DNA of 64,000 nt, taken from the NCBI GenBank assembly GCA_963693305.1, contig OY855904.1:36554917-36618916 (forward strand). The letters are read 5' to 3'. Of the stretch, positions 32,525-44,997 are shown in pieces; positions within the stretch are counted from its first letter, which is position 1; the number at the start of each line of letters is the position of its first letter. The notes below the pieces were generated by a model. That model saw nothing but the letters and a program-made list of their open reading frames with translations, was not told the origin of the DNA and ran no database searches. The stretch is from Meandrina meandrites (taxonomy: Eukaryota; Cnidaria; Anthozoa; Scleractinia; Meandrinidae). The position numbers were made by a program, and so were the translations under genes.

Positions 32525-33400
32525 CATGAATCTTTTACAGAGGAAAATAATCTTTTACAGTCCAACCCAAGCCAGCATTTGCTGTGTTGCCATATAGTAA
32601 GAAATTATTTTTTGGTAATTCCTACCCCACAATAAACCACAAGTTAATATTTGAATCACTCATTATTTATACCTGTCAGTATTTTGAAAACTAATTTTTG
32701 ATCAATATTTGTTGGAAATTATATGCAAAAAATACTTTTTCCTATTACATGCCTGTGAGTGAAAAAAGCCAGCAATGATTTAAAACAACCATAAGGGCCT
32801 CCACAGACTAAACATTTAAATTAGTTGTTTACAACAATTTGTTATTGATAACAAAATGTTATTGACAACTAAAAAACGTAGTGTGTGAGACAAGTTGTCG
32901 AGAACAAAATCCTAAATTTTCAGTTGTCGACAACTAGGCAGTTTCCCTTTTTACGGCTGTTTTGCGTATGCAAAAAGAGGAGTTAAGGAGTTTGAGCTGG
33001 TGCGTTGGTCAGATGTAAACAAAAGGCCATTGACAGATGGTTGGCAGACCTAACGCAACTCTCAGTTGGACGTTGCAGTTTACAGACCACTGTACTTTAG
33101 GCGCTTATCTTTTTGTTTTGATTGGTATATACCCATCAAAACAAAAACATATGTGATGATAATATTTGAAAATCTGTTGTGAATATATTCCATTTTTATT
33201 TTATCTTAAATCAGGTGTATGTTGTTTCTGCCCTTTAGAAAAATCAACAGAATTGTCTTAAGTTTGCATGTGACGGTCAAAGTGAAATTGAAAGCAAAGT
33301 TTGTGTAATTGCTAGCTGACAGAAGATTATCAGTGTCAAGCTGTGTGCCACAAAGGTCAAAGACAACGCAGCCAATTTCAAAATAAATTTTATGCAATGC
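32525..33400. repeat. Word array and copy of an interspersed repeat
   Basis: At 32800-32940 the self-complementary word ttgtcgacaac and relatives recur (gttgtttacaac, gttattgataac, gttgtcgacaac). Segment 32985-33395 is the reverse complement of the two halves at 38215-38425 and 40027-40215, so it preserves the empty site of the element inserted there. No gene is seen; the minus-strand ORF 33206-33397 reads antisense through this repeat. Confidence 0.65.
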
Positions 33401-33404
33401 TTAG

Positions 33405-33600
33405 TATATGTTTTTTTTTTTTTAAATTTTTATTTTGCAATACTACACTACTTACAATACTACATTTACTTACAATATAATGAAGACATTAATTACAATA
33501 CTTACATTACACTTCTTACTTACACTACTTACAATGCTACAGTCACTTACAATATAATGAGGACACCACTTACACTAATCACAACAGTGTAACGCATTAC
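33405..33600. repeat. T-tract plus acttacaatac array
   Basis: A run of T (33411-33423) is followed by many near-copies of acttacaata/acttacactac. It looks like a low-complexity tail or microsatellite. Confidence 0.6.
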
Positions 33601-33789
33601 TTTTTACTCTCACTGATGGTTAAAAAAGGTAACACTTACGACGTACGATACATTACATTACTAACAGACTTCAACAAAACTACTTAGCATACATGTATTC
33701 AATAAGCTATGAAGATTTCTCAGCTAGATTATAAATCTATCCTCGTGCATGCATGGCTTCCTTTTAAAACACTTATATTGAACTTGTTT

Positions 33790-33831
33790 TAATTTAATTT
33801 AATTATTTATTTATTTATTTATTTATTTGTT
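33790..33831. repeat. (ATTT)n 3' tail of an L1-like LINE
   Basis: On the minus strand this aaataaataaat tract lies directly after the stop of the LINE ORF, as expected for a retroposed 3' end with a short-repeat tail. Confidence 0.7.
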
Positions 33832-34758
33832 TTGAGGTTTAGGAACAGAAGGTACTAAAGAAGATAGGAAACCAGGAAACCTTTCTATTTTTGGGAGTAT
33901 TTCCTTTGTTTTGCAGGACCATATGTAATATCTGGCCGCAAGGAAGTAAAAGTGCTGGTTTGTGTTGGATAGGGTGTCTGACCTCAGACCAATTATTATA
34001 TCGGGAGTGAAAATGTCGGATTTTAGTTTTATTTGGCTCTCGGCCAACCATTTCATAAAGCCCTGCCAAAAACAGGAGGTCTCGCTACAAGACCAAAATA
34101 AGTGAAAAAGGGTCTCCTTCTCGGTTCTACAAAAGGTACAAATATCATTATCTTTAATTCCTATTTTGTTTAGAAAATCGTTTGTTGCTAAACGTCTGTG
34201 AAGTAGTTTAAACTGAAAGATAATTAATTTGGTATCTTTAGTGCTGCAGAAAGGGAGTTTGTAAGCCATTTCCCAATCGATTGTTTTGGAACACTGAAGA
34301 CTGCAGTCGGCACTCCATTTCTCTTGGCTTTTCCTAGGGCTACTCTGTTTAGCGCTGACTAGCTTTTTGTATGCCAATCTATTGGGTTTAGGAGCTTTTA
34401 TGAAGTTTTCTACAAAAAGTCCTGAAAATCCTGGTATTTTTTCATTTTCGTTTTTTATGGCATTCCTTAACGATTTTATGCACAATACCAAACCGTGATA
34501 AACAAGAAAATTTGTTTTAATGTCGAAGCGTTCCTTAAGTTCAGTGAAAGATAGGAAGTTGTCTGCGTCTTTCATCAAATGTCTGACATTTTGTATTCCT
34601 TTGGAAGACCATGATTTGTAGTAAATAGGTTTATTTCCGATTCTCACAAGTGAATTTTGCCAAAGAGGTAGAGAGAGCAAATTTTCGGTGGAGGTTATGT
34701 TACTGTCATAGCTGATTTCTGACCAGATTTTTAGAATTTCAGACATTTGATCGTGCAA
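33823..34758 (-). pseudogene. L1-like LINE, C-terminal part of ORF2 (open, 5' truncated)
   Basis: The 311-codon frame is open to its stop. Its start is a truncation point, not a true initiation codon. Around residues 168-215 it reads WEMAYKLPFCSTKDTKLIIF, QFKLLHRRLATNDFL, and then C-x2-C (DICTFC), H and C (LFHLFWSC). This is the zf-RVT-like segment behind the RT domain of L1/Tx1-type non-LTR retrotransposons. The RT and endonuclease domains are absent. The short tail after the stop and the lack of 5' sequence are typical of a 5'-truncated insertion. The intact frame suggests it is younger than most elements here. Confidence 0.75.
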
Positions 34759-34764
34759 TTACAT

Positions 34765-35640
34765 TTCAGAGTTTAAGGTGATTCCACTGAATTGCATTGC
34801 GCATCCTTGCTGCGCACGATTTTTCGCGTCATTTAGCATGCACATGAGCGCTCTCGCACACAAGATTAAGGCATTTCCTTCAAATTAAGCTTAGCAGGGA
34901 AAGAAAATACGATCTACACAAATGCTTTTTTCACAGATTTTCATCCCTGCGCAGCGTGATAAGCGAACGATAACATTTCAACCAATTCAATTCATTTCCG
35001 GTTGTCACTTGAATTTCCATGTATCAAATCCGTGTACGGCTCTGTAGTGATTTTGCTCTTTGTTTTACCATTGTTCTCTAAGGAAAAGCCATTTTTACGG
35101 CTCTAAAATCAAGCTTACGTCTAACTATGAATGACAACAGTTCAGCGAAAACTAAAACTGGCCATGGAACGAATATTTTTACGTCTTAATTCCTAAACTA
35201 AGCCGTCAACGGCTTTTTTTTCGCTCGGAGAGCCTGCTCGCAGGCTAGCTGTGTTGTGATTTTGCTGATCGGGAAAAATATATTTCAGTGTGGGCTTCAT
35301 TTTACCATTTTTCTCGAAGTAAAAGCCATTTTCACAGCCCTAAAATCTAAGTCATGTGCAAGTATGCACGACAACAGCTCAGCGAAAATTAAAACCTATG
35401 TTTAAAACCGAAGATGGTACATTTTAGACTTTAAAGTCTTTAAATGGTTAAATGAATATCGTCAATCGGAAAACTACTGCATGGGAGCATTGTTGTTCGT
35501 CTTTGTCGAAGCAATTTGTTCGGAAGCTTCCCTTCGCTTTATTATTTTTCTCACAGTTGTGTTAAATATCAAACAACCGATGTTGTCATGTTTGATTTGC
35601 CTGCAGGTGACTAGAACTTAAAATAGATCTTTCGCAACCA
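34765..35640. repeat. TTTAAGGTGATTCC repeat with an internal ~95-bp duplication
   Basis: Segments 35068-35165 and 35308-35400 are diverged copies ('aagccattttta/cacggc', 'gacaacagttcagcgaaaa'). A short hairpin-like 'agccgtcaacggcttttt' lies at 35202-35220. There is no coding signal. It may be a TTAA-type element, but ends were not found. Confidence 0.4.
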
Positions 35641-35669
35641 CAAACCTGCGGGACGCCAGAACAAGCGTA

Positions 35670-36040
35670 TACTTAAGTCAGTACAGTTGGCCAGATTCTG
35701 ATATCATGATAACAGGAAGATTGTTCTTCCTAAACTCTACAGTCACAACAAGAATCTTGGCTTTTTGAGCACAGCTCCCAATGGCTTTGCTGAATGATAA
35801 TGTTTGTACGGCTAAGTATATTGATGTTGTTGTGATGTTTTTATTGCCGACGATTGCAATTTTGAACCATGAAGTCTGATTTTGTGGTGAACTCGATGGC
35901 ACGTGGAACGACTTTTTGGTGGAATTCGATTGCGTGTATAATTCTGGATAACTTTGGAGGCAAGTTGTTTTCTTCTATGTATTTTTCTATTCGTGTTTGA
36001 AAACATATGATTACTTTAACAATCCACGCATAGGGCATCG
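35670..36040 (-). other. Overlapping minus-strand ORFs of unknown nature
   Basis: Two frames (36038-35841 and 35902-35678) overlap. The upstream one reads SRIIHAIEFHQKVVPRAIEF and the other SWFKIAIVGNKNITTTS. They could be parts of one frameshifted gene or chance. No family is recognised. Confidence 0.2.
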
Positions 36041-36210
36041 TCTTTTATTTTAATATGCTTTTAAAATATGACTTTGCCTGTCTTCTGCGACCGTTATTTT
36101 GGTTGCTTATACTGTGAGATTTGTTGTTCCTTCTTTACTTGCGGTAGGGTCCTCTGGCTTTTGGGATAGGTAGTCTTCTGCTAGGAATAAATCTCGCTCC
36201 AGATTTTATC

Positions 36211-36534
36211 TTGTCGTTGAAACTCGAGTGTTCTCCGCTGCGACCTGTGCTGATGATTTTGCTTGCTTGCGATGAACATTTATCTGTTGTGGGTTATAAA
36301 ACTCAGGAAGGGTACTTCTTAACTCCGAGGGCCGATAAAAGCTGTTTGAAATGCGTTGATTTAGGTTGTCGCTGTGAAGCACACGATGTAATTGTTCCTT
36401 CTAGTCGCTTTTATTTAACAAGTGACGAACGTGCATCACTTGTAAAGATCTATACGGATTTACGTTATTTTGACTATTTTGCTTGGTACAAGAAAAATGG
36501 TAAGAATTGGGAGCATTGGGTTGGCACTCTCTGA
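36211..36534 (+). other. Cys-containing ORF of unknown function
   Basis: The 107-codon frame contains SCLKCVDLGCRCEAHD, a tight cluster of four Cys, and then FYLTSDERASLVKIYTDLRY and FDYFAWYKK. It has no family I can name. Codon choice looks unremarkable. The frame continues only after a shift (36540-36830). It could be a fragment of a retroelement ORF1 or of a host exon. Confidence 0.3.
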
Positions 36535-36834
36535 CCCACATTTTTGTATACTCCCAAGGGGCTGTTTTAATTTGTCAAGGGAATACTTTCCGCTGTGGGC
36601 GATAAAAACATCATTGGATAGGAATGCGTCAGCACTTCTCGATTCCGAAGTGTTATTTTCACGCGTCGCTCGTCATTTTAGCCTGTCTAGCCTTTTGCAA
36701 ACTACAGGTAGGTATTTTTCAAAGATCTGTGCTATTCATCGTTTGAATCGTTTAGTTTTACATGCTAAAAGCTGCTGCGAATCTTCATTGTCAGAGGATA
36801 TTGGCCAATGCTATTTTCTATTGTTATAAGTCTA

Positions 36835-38210
36835 TTGTTTGTCGTCTTCGTCTTAAGAAGTATTTTTAGCTCGTCACGCAATCTTTTGTTTTGACCACAA
36901 TTCACGGACTTGATCACGACTGAATGCAGCTTCTCAAGACTTCAGACAGGAAAATGGTAATGTAAAATATTGCTTCGAACTTAAATGGAAATTTTAGAAG
37001 GATCGGTAAAGCCACTTAGTGAAAAATTGACTGCAAAAAGCCGTCGGGCTAAAATTAAACTTACGCTTTAGCGTGAATAATGCAGGATCTCATGGCTCCA
37101 AAACAGTCAGAATTTTGAAGCTTTGATACATTAGTAGCTACATCTTGAAATGAGAATTAATCTAAAAAAAACCTCCTTCAAGTTTCTTTCATTTGCCCAG
37201 TTTACTTTTGGAATTTTAGGCTTCTGAAGCATATTGATTTGAAAAGTACATGGTGACATCTGATATGCAACGTGCGGCCGACTTACCATCGCGTTGTTGT
37301 TTATTTAATAATTGTGTTCAGTTTACGACCTTTTACATGCAAAGATTTACTACAGTACTTCGGAAAATGCAAACAAGTATTTTTTGTCATTAGTTATAGT
37401 GATGGAAAGCATAAAAAGCAATGTGAGTGTTAATTTTGTGGAAGGAATTCAGTAGTTTTCCGCTATCTCACGGCACCATGATTCGCAAATTATTATCCCC
37501 AATTACCGCTTTTCTGTACCAAGATAATACCGCTGGTGGTTAAATAAATGTCAGTGACAGTTGTACAGAATGAAAACCTACCTTTCACTAGAGTGTTTTG
37601 AACTAGTGTTATATTTTGCAGAAAGAGTTCATGTTTTTGCTAGTTGTTAAAATGACGTGCGGAGGTAAAGAAATTTTTTTCACCGTCTTCAAGTTTGGTT
37701 TGGGATCAATTTATCAAGGTTGATAATTAACATTTTAAATCATTAATTGGTCTTTCAGCATGTCTAGTTGTAATAAAAGTTTACTTCAGAAAGGAATTAT
37801 TTGTACGCATATGGTATATTTTTTCCACTCGCACGTTTGTGTTAAATGCCGTAAAAGAGCCAGGAATTTTTTTTGGGGGGGGGGAGGGGGTGGGTGCACG
37901 CTAATAAAAGCCTTCTGGACTGTGAGTCAATGGGTTAATGCATCGCAAATCGCTTTCAATACTAACATTTCCCCAACGCATACTCCATGCAAAATAGTAG
38001 AATCTCGAAGAGATCTTTGATTTTTCATTTTGATTTGCATTGGGAGTAAAAGAAGCAAGCTCCAAGCAGACAAATTTAAGTTTGCGTGTTTTCGTGCTAG
38101 CGTGTGTACACTCTTTTCTCTGTACAGCGTGTACGATTGACCTTCAATTTCCGGAATGTGTTTTGATAGTGCCATGAGTTTGATCTTGCCTTCTTTGATT
38201 GCCGGCTGTG
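36835..38210. other. No gene seen
   Basis: AT-rich DNA with a G-rich tract at 37871-37891. The ORFs 37760-38020 and 37927-38175 run through repeats and are unrecognised. Confidence 0.4.
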
Positions 38211-38423
38211 AGGATTAAGCGTTGCATAAAATTTGTTTTGAAATCGGCTGCGTTGACCTTTGTGCCACAGCGTGACACTGATAATCTTCTGTCAGCTAGC
38301 GATTACACAAACTTCACTTTCAATTTCGCTTTGAACATCACATGCAAACTTAGGACAATTCTGTTGATTTTTCTATAGGGCAGAAACAACATACACCTGA
38401 TTTAAGATAAAATAAAAATAGAA

Positions 38424-40028
38424 TATGTGACCCTCCACGGGATTTGGGTTACTTTGGTGTTGACAGGCGCACGACACGTTCGCACAGTAGGACAAAAGAG
38501 ACACGGTTTAACACGGAACAACCGTGTCAGGATATTTCCTCATTAAAATGTTCTTTTGTGTAATACAGCACGTTAGAAACAAAGGAATGGACAATGGTGC
38601 GTGTCAGTACTTGCAAACAAAAGCTACTGTGCGAGACCGTGCGGATAAAGCACAGTTTTCGTGCAAAAACATACACGCTTTTCGTGCGAAAACACACGCT
38701 TATCTTGTGAAAAACACACGCGTACCGTGTCAATAACATTTGCTTACCGTGTCAACACACACTTCCGTGCGGACACGCTTAACGTGCAAAGGGTTGTTTT
38801 CGGTTTCAGACAGAAGTAAGAGAAATTCTTAGCACACTGCCCCCCTTATTGACACTAGATGCCTAATACAGACCATAGTTAGTCCCGTCTGCTAACTATG
38901 TACAGACCGACGTTTACGACTTGATCGTCAACAAATTGGAAGCAGTTAAAGCATTTTGCAAGAACATAGGCTAAGTCGTTTTCATGTTGAAGAATATCAT
39001 CTTCTGAGATATAAAACACTATATTTTGAATAATATATATCAGTTTTTTATTGCTGAAACAACCTGAGAAATCCAGTGGTTAATAAAAACAACAAGTGAA
39101 CGTGAAATGACCAGATTTTGGGTATTGTGGACAAACTGGACCACGACGGATAACTTTGGGTTTTGGACTAACTATGATCAGCAATTAAATGCGACGTTTA
39201 AAACCAAATGCCCAATTGTTTCTGATTCAAGTCGACTGGAATAACTATTGTATTCGGCGCATGTAAAATGCGACGTTTAAACCAGGCCTTATTTGCTGTC
39301 ATCCCCAGGCTTGCATTGATACGCGAAGTCAGAAATCAAAACACTCGCGGAAACATTTCAAAGAGAGAGAGGGAGAGAGGGAGGGAGATAGAGGGCCTGG
39401 ACTGAGCAAGTAAAAGTCAACATTGCATTATTAGTGTCGTACGACTGTTGTTGTTTTGAGATACTTTGCACATTGCGATAAGAAATCCAATAGTTCAACA
39501 ACCGAAACACAAGAAAGAAGTTAAGATTCCATCGAGCTTGTGAAATGAACACACACATTACTCTTATTTGAAAGAACTACAACCTCGGAGCGAGTTGGGT
39601 TGGGTTCTTCGCTTTTCGTACCAAGAGTATTATCTGATCGAACTGGAAATTTAATGAGTTTACTTATGTGTCATCTCGGCTGCTTTTTCGTCAATTTAAT
39701 GTTAGATACGATATTGAGCTACGTTGCACGCTACAAGCCAAAGAAGTGTACCGTGTCAAGAACAGAGCCATTTCGTACCGTGTCAACATTTTTTACCGTG
39801 TCAAGCAACTGCAAGGCCTTCTCGTACCGTGTCAAGAATACAAAGCTTTTCCGTGTCAAGCAGGTAAGAACAATACCGACCAACACGGAACACGTTATCT
39901 TTTGTTTTGCCTATTAGATATGCGCATATTCATGTTCTTGACACGCTAAGCGTGTCGTGTTATAACCGTGCGAGCGTGTCGTGCGCGTGTCAACACCAAG
40001 TAACCCAAATCCCATGGAGGGTCACATA
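38424..40028. mobile_element. TA-flanked 1.6-kb element with ~51-bp inverted ends and dispersed ccgtgtcaa motifs
   Basis: Element 38426-40026 begins TGTGACCCTCCACGGGATTT and ends with its near-exact reverse complement; the match runs about 51 bp (through ttgggttactttggtgttgacacgcgcacgacac). TA flanks both sides. The host repeat on either side (38215-38425 and 40027-40215) is continuous at 33185-33200 in a reversed copy, confirming insertion. The word accgtgtcaa(g/c) recurs at least seven times near both ends. It holds no recognisable transposase; ORFs at 38524-38739 and 39600-39949 read through the words. A partial word-MITE (39186-39289) is nested. Confidence 0.8.
39186..39289. repeat. Partial copy of the 158-bp Harbinger-type MITE
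   Basis: Shares aaatgcgacgtttaaaacca and gtaaaatgcgacgtttaaac with 11741-11898. The left terminal half is missing. Confidence 0.65.
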
Positions 40029-40329
40029 TGTTCACAATCGATTTTGAAATTATCATCACATACCCATCAAAACAAAACCATTAGCGCCTAAAGTACAGTG
40101 GTCTGTCATCGGTCTTAATAAGCCGCAACGTCAAACTGAGAGTAGCGTTACATGTAGGTCTGCCAACCATCTGTCAACGGCCTTTTGTTTACATCTGACA
40201 ACTGAAGGAAGGAAGGAAGGACTCATTCCGAAACTCCCGTTTTGCATACGCAAAAACAGTCGTAAAAAGGTCTACTTACGCTCACGGATCAAGCGTTAAA
40301 GATCGGGCGATGGCCACCATGTTTTGTAT

Positions 40330-40980
40330 CAAGCTCATCCCCAGGCTCTTCACAGCGTTACTTTTCAAGATGGCATCTTGGATTGGGCCCAAGCTCTTAT
40401 ATATAAGAAGTCAAATTTGACCCAAGACTGGCCAGGCCTCTCATGATGATCAATACACCAATCCATGATTTTCAGTGTGATCGCGTGCATTGTGTTTATT
40501 CCGTATGTTATTGTACAACTTTCTGCCATAATTACTGGGAAACCAAGATAAGTAGCCTGACATTGGGCCCAGAATGACGATAAGTCACGGTCATGCACTG
40601 TTCACGCAATTTACCACACGTTGTCTTGTTTTCAAACCGTTACTGGATAAATTTTTTGAAGGAAGAAAGAATCACAATTTATAGTCACATCTCACGAGTA
40701 AAAATGAAGTCATTTCAATCACAATTCGTATAAAAAATTCCATTCACAGTACTTCACAGCGATGTAACCAAATCACATTTAACGAGAAAAAAATAGCCAT
40801 TTCAAAATTCACGTAAAACCCTTTATCACCCTATTCTCATTCATTACTAGGACGCGATATTCCGCAGTGTGTGGATTACATAACCCTGTTTGTTGATGAT
40901 AGTTGTGTGATGTAATGCTTAATTACCACGTGCAATATCTCCTTATTTAAATATCCCTTTGCTTTGATTCGGCACATTTC
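40330..40980. other. No gene seen
   Basis: Unassigned sequence. The word cattgggcccaa occurs at 40383 and, in variant form, at 40562. The minus-strand ORF 40365-40598 is unrecognised. Confidence 0.4.
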
Positions 40981-40984
40981 GAAA

Positions 40985-42350
40985 GAGATACGCAAACCGG
41001 GAAGTCTGGAGACATTTTCGCTTTCTTTGGCCGCACGTCGCCGAAGCTCAACCACGTGCTTCTTTACTTTCGTGGATTCAGTTGTCTTTCTCTTCTAGGA
41101 GATTCTGTTATCAGTTATGGCTGTACCGAACCTACTGCTACTGTGCTGGAAACCTTTGCTTTTCCGTCTGTCTGTTTTCTGCTGTTTATCCAGGTTTATG
41201 GGTTCCATAACTTACTCTTAGGCGACGGGAAGCAGCTTCCTAGGTATTTATTTTATTATTATTTTTTTTACATTTATTCTTCTTCGCTTGGTTTTTTGTT
41301 TTTTACCCCTTGCTTGTGTGTCGCAGTTTTTACATGCCGTGTGTCGGCTTTTTTGGCTAAAATGTTTGCTCGTGTGTCGAGCTCAGTTTGGTGGACGCCG
41401 TGTGTCGGCTTGTAGCTAAAATGTCAGTGTGTCTAGCACTGTTTGGTAGACGCCGTGTGTCGGCTTTTTTATGGCTAAAATGTCTGAAATGTTTGCTCGT
41501 GTGTCGAGCACTGTTTTACAGATGCCGTGTGTCGGCTTAGAGCTTTTATGTTTGCTCGTGTGTCGGGCTCAGTTTGCTTGCCATGTTGTATGGTGCCAAT
41601 TTTTTTAGTAGTTGTATGTCGGCTTTAGTTTTGTTTAAGCTCTAGTATGTATTAGAGCTTTCGTTTCCTTAGCAAGTTTACAGCAGTTATTGCATTAGGC
41701 ATAAGCCTTTTTCCTTTGGCAAAGTTTTGTTTATACTTTTCTCACCTTGTTTAGTCCTGCTATCCCCCTTTTCGTCCCTTTTGTCACACGGGCGTTTTCT
41801 GCCATCTATTTTGTATTGGACGATGTCGGTTTTATGACAATGGACGTGTTACTGTTAGTTGTCACTGTTAGTTTCTTGTTAATGTACGTTGCAATGTTTT
41901 TTATGGTATATTTTTATAGTCTCACCCCCTTCCCCCTTCCCCAGGCCTCCTCACTCCCCTCCACTGGCCTTGTCGCGACTGGAAGGGTTGACCTTAGCTA
42001 CACCCTATAATCCGTTTACGACGGATTCCCGGTCCGGCTCGGCTAGTGGGGCTTTTCCAGCAGTTTTTGGGGCTGTCTCTCACTCTCATTTTTCATTTAG
42101 TTTTAGTCACATCTATTATGCATGCTATGCCATGGCATGGAAAATTTTAAAAGTAACCCCACTAGCTGGGCCGGACCTCTCATCGGTCTGGGTTTGGGGT
42201 TCCTGAGTTTTGGGGAAGAGTGTCAGGATTTTGTGGTAATATTTTCTATGTTGGGGAATTATGGCCTTATATCTTAAGCAGCAAGTTGCGGGAGCAGCCG
42301 AAGGCCACAATCTTTTCCCATAACTTATCCACGCAATACAATTAGCATTT
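40985..42350. repeat. Pyrimidine-rich retroelement-leader-like sequence with a gtgtcggctt array
   Basis: Between 41333 and 41640 a unit of about 60-85 bp containing cgtgtgtcggctt and tgctcgtgtgtcgagc repeats about four times. The stretch is T/C-rich like the 1.3-2.0 kb part of the DIRS-like element. An imperfect inverted repeat (tccggctcggctagtggggc at 42034 versus cccactagctgggccggacc near 42158) follows. I infer a retroelement leader remnant; no domain is present. Confidence 0.4.
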
Positions 42351-42401
42351 TTATTATATTGTCACTCGACCCTTACCGTATATAACTCCAAAATGTTGTT
42401 G

Positions 42402-43849
42402 TTAAATGCGCGAAGGAATTTTTGCTCTGACTAAAATGTCTTTCAGAGACTTTTCCTTCCGATAAGCGACAATTGGAGGTTTAGGAAATGTTTGAGCGAG
42501 TTTGTTGTTCTCAATTATGAGATGCCAGTGTTTCATGAGAATCTTTTTAAGATTCGGAGTAGCCGGGTTGAAAGTAGTGACAAAAGGCAAAACACTGTTA
42601 GATGTTGCAGTTTTGTTTTGTAAAGCCTTAGGTCGTAATGAGAAGTGTACTTCGGCTAAGATTTTCTCGGCGAGTTCCTGAGGGTGTAACCTCGCTCGAT
42701 TAATCGAGTCAGAAATTCAAGTTTTCGTAACTCGAAAATTTCTTTAACCAAGTTTTTTCTCAGTAAACGCAAAGCTTCTCCTTTGATAAAGCCCTTTTCA
42801 ATGCTGAAAGGGTGGCATGAAGAGAAATGCATATATTGGAAAGTTTCTGTAGGCTTAAAATGAGTTTGAACATCTAAAGTTTTTCTGTCAGTGAACCGTG
42901 GTCCTTTGAAAACTTCAGTGTCAAGGAAAACAATTTTTTCTGATGACAGTTCATGCGAGAATTTGATAGTGGCGTGGAATAAATTAGCGAAATCGACAAA
43001 GTCGTTAATATCTCGCTCAGGTAGAGTCCACACTGAAAATATGTCATCGATAAATCTTTTCCAGAGAATAGGTTTGTGTGGGCTGGCAAGAAGTAGCTGT
43101 TTTTCGATGTGAGCCATGAAAATGACTGCGAAGGCTACGGCCATTTTGGTGCCCATAGCGATTCCGTGTGTTTGTAAATAATGCTTGTCGTGGAATTTGA
43201 ACGAGTTTTCTTTTAGGATCAGTCTCATGAGGTCTCCCAAGAATGATGTTGGGATAGGAGGTTTTGACTGATAATGCTCTTCGTAGTATTGACAAACAAC
43301 ACTTATTCCTTCCTCTTGAGGAATGTTAGTGTAAAGAGAGCAAACATCTAGAGTAACAAGAACCGCGTTCTCCGGAAGTGGAGTGTTTTCAATGAAGTTT
43401 ATAAATTGAGTGGTGTCTTTGATATAAGACTCTTGTTTTTTGGCGATAGGTTGTAAAAGCGAACCAACAAAACTGGAAATTCATTCTGTTGGGCCACCGC
43501 TACCAGAAACTATAGGTCTGCCGACCGGAGTGGGTCTATGTATTTTGGTCAGCGTGTAAAACTCTGGTATTCTTGGTGGATTTTGGCCTGAGTTGAGCCA
43601 TTTATAAGTCATTTTGTCAATGTGTCCATTGGAGAACAGTGTATTGACTATTGTTTTGACTTTAACGGCTGTTTGGGATACTATAGGTTCTTTAAGAGGT
43701 TTATAAAATTTCTCGTTACAGACTTGTTCATAACCTTCCTGAATTTTGTTAGTGGTATCCATAACAACTGTAGTTGTCCCTTTGTCGGCTTTCTTAAGGT
43801 TTATGTTGCTGTTAGCGTTAAGAGCTTTGAGCGTTTGTCTTTGTTTCAC
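42402..43849 (-). pseudogene. PLE reverse transcriptase (minus-strand element)
   Basis: Consecutive frames cover most of an RT: ADKGTTTVVMDTTNKIQEGY, FYTLTKIHRPTPVGRPIVSG, stop, VTLDVCSLYTNIPQEEGISV, HGIAMGTKMA and the catalytic FIDDIF. The Cys/Ser-LYTNIP box and 'KIHRP..GRPIVS' are PLE hallmarks. A thumb-like tail follows, down to SLKDILVRAKIPS, and then TAA. Only isolated lesions are visible: a TGA in 'PTE*ISSFV' (about 43480) and a frame change near 42600-42650. In canonical Penelopes a Cys-rich spacer and GIY-YIG nuclease come next; here they are absent. Confidence 0.8.
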
Positions 43850-43905
43850 TGTAAGGTTTAGTCTTTTGTATTGGAAAAGACTAAACTGGCAATCTCTAGT
43901 TTAGT

Positions 43906-44963
43906 TCATTCAAGGTAATTTTCTAGCGTCACTGATTGTTGTGGTGGTGGTTGCGAGCTAGATTTAACACGGAACGGATGTGGATTGCTTTTTGATTTAG
44001 CGAACATGTATTTTAAACGCATTGAGTGAGTAAAAGTATTAAAGTCTCTTAAGAGGCTTTTATGTGAAGCCGGTGGAGGAGTTGGGATAAATTTAAGGCC
44101 TTTTGCGAGCAAAGCTGTTTCTTGGTCAGTAAGGTCTTTGTTGGACATGTTTTTAATGAATTTTTCATTATGTGTCCTAAGTTTGTTTTTGTACTGATTT
44201 TTATTGGCTTTGGGTTTTCTTGATCGCTTTTGACTTATCGTCTGGGATCGCGCGGGTTTGGCGCGGGAAGAGTCAGTAAAACACACATTTGGATAAATTG
44301 CAACTCTTTCAGTTTTATTTTCACGTTTGGAAAAAGCAAGTACAGGAGTTGAAAGTTCACTGATCCTTTCTTTCAAATCTGATATTTCGGCTGCTTGGTT
44401 CTGGTTGGGTCTGGCAGCTTTGGGTCTGTTGGCTCTGCGCTGGGATCTGTTGGTGGCTGAACGGATCCTTTCTCTGCTTGCTCACGTTTGGACGGCTCAG
44501 GGATCATGGTGGTTAGCTGTTTCTGCATGGTGTCGATGGCCTGGTTATCTGCGCTAACATTTCTCTCCTGTTGTTCGATCATGAGTCTGAGAAGGTTCTG
44601 TTCTGCTTGCTGGCAGATCGTTTTAAGGGCAGCGTTGAAGGTCTGGTCTGGTCTAAAGTGTGGTCTGGGCCGGTATTGAAGACCAACGGGGCAGGAACCT
44701 TTGCTGACGTGTTCTTTCAGGACACAGAGTGACTTTTTTGTCTTGGCGCGTCTAGTCTTGGAGTGGGCGATTCTGTTCCGCAGCGTTTTGAAGCCCTCGT
44801 CGGTCCGTGGACGCTTGGGGGCAGGTTGAGAAGACGGAATTTCTTCTTCCGAGTTGGAACTGGCTCTCTTGGCTGGAGACTTAACTGGAGAGATCGCTGG
44901 AGTTTGGCTGTCTCTCATGTCTGCGAGTATGGCAGCGACTTGATTGTCGTTTAAGTTGGCCAT
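43906..44963 (-). pseudogene. PLE N-terminal region (coiled-coil/basic ORF)
   Basis: From ATG (44963) the protein reads MANLNDNQVAAILADMRDSQ, then a Pro/Ser/Lys-rich stretch, a basic KTRRAKTKK segment and a Gln/Glu-rich helix. A frame change near 44400 leads into ISDLKERISELSTPVLAFS, a short coiled coil, and NKDLTDQETALLAKGLKFIP, the conserved PLE pre-RT phrase. The two frames overlap at the TGA (44373-44375), so this is one protein with a single frameshift. It ends at a stop at 43906, about 57 bp before the RT frame. It is likely the nucleic-acid-binding N-terminal extension of the RT protein. Confidence 0.7.
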
Positions 44964-44997
44964 GGAGTTCTTAAAAGAACTGTTTGTTTGTAAATTT

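Noticed and set aside
41056..42206. Hydrophobic ORFs as membrane proteins
   Set aside because: The hydrophobic composition comes from T-rich leader-like DNA; frames are short and overlapping.
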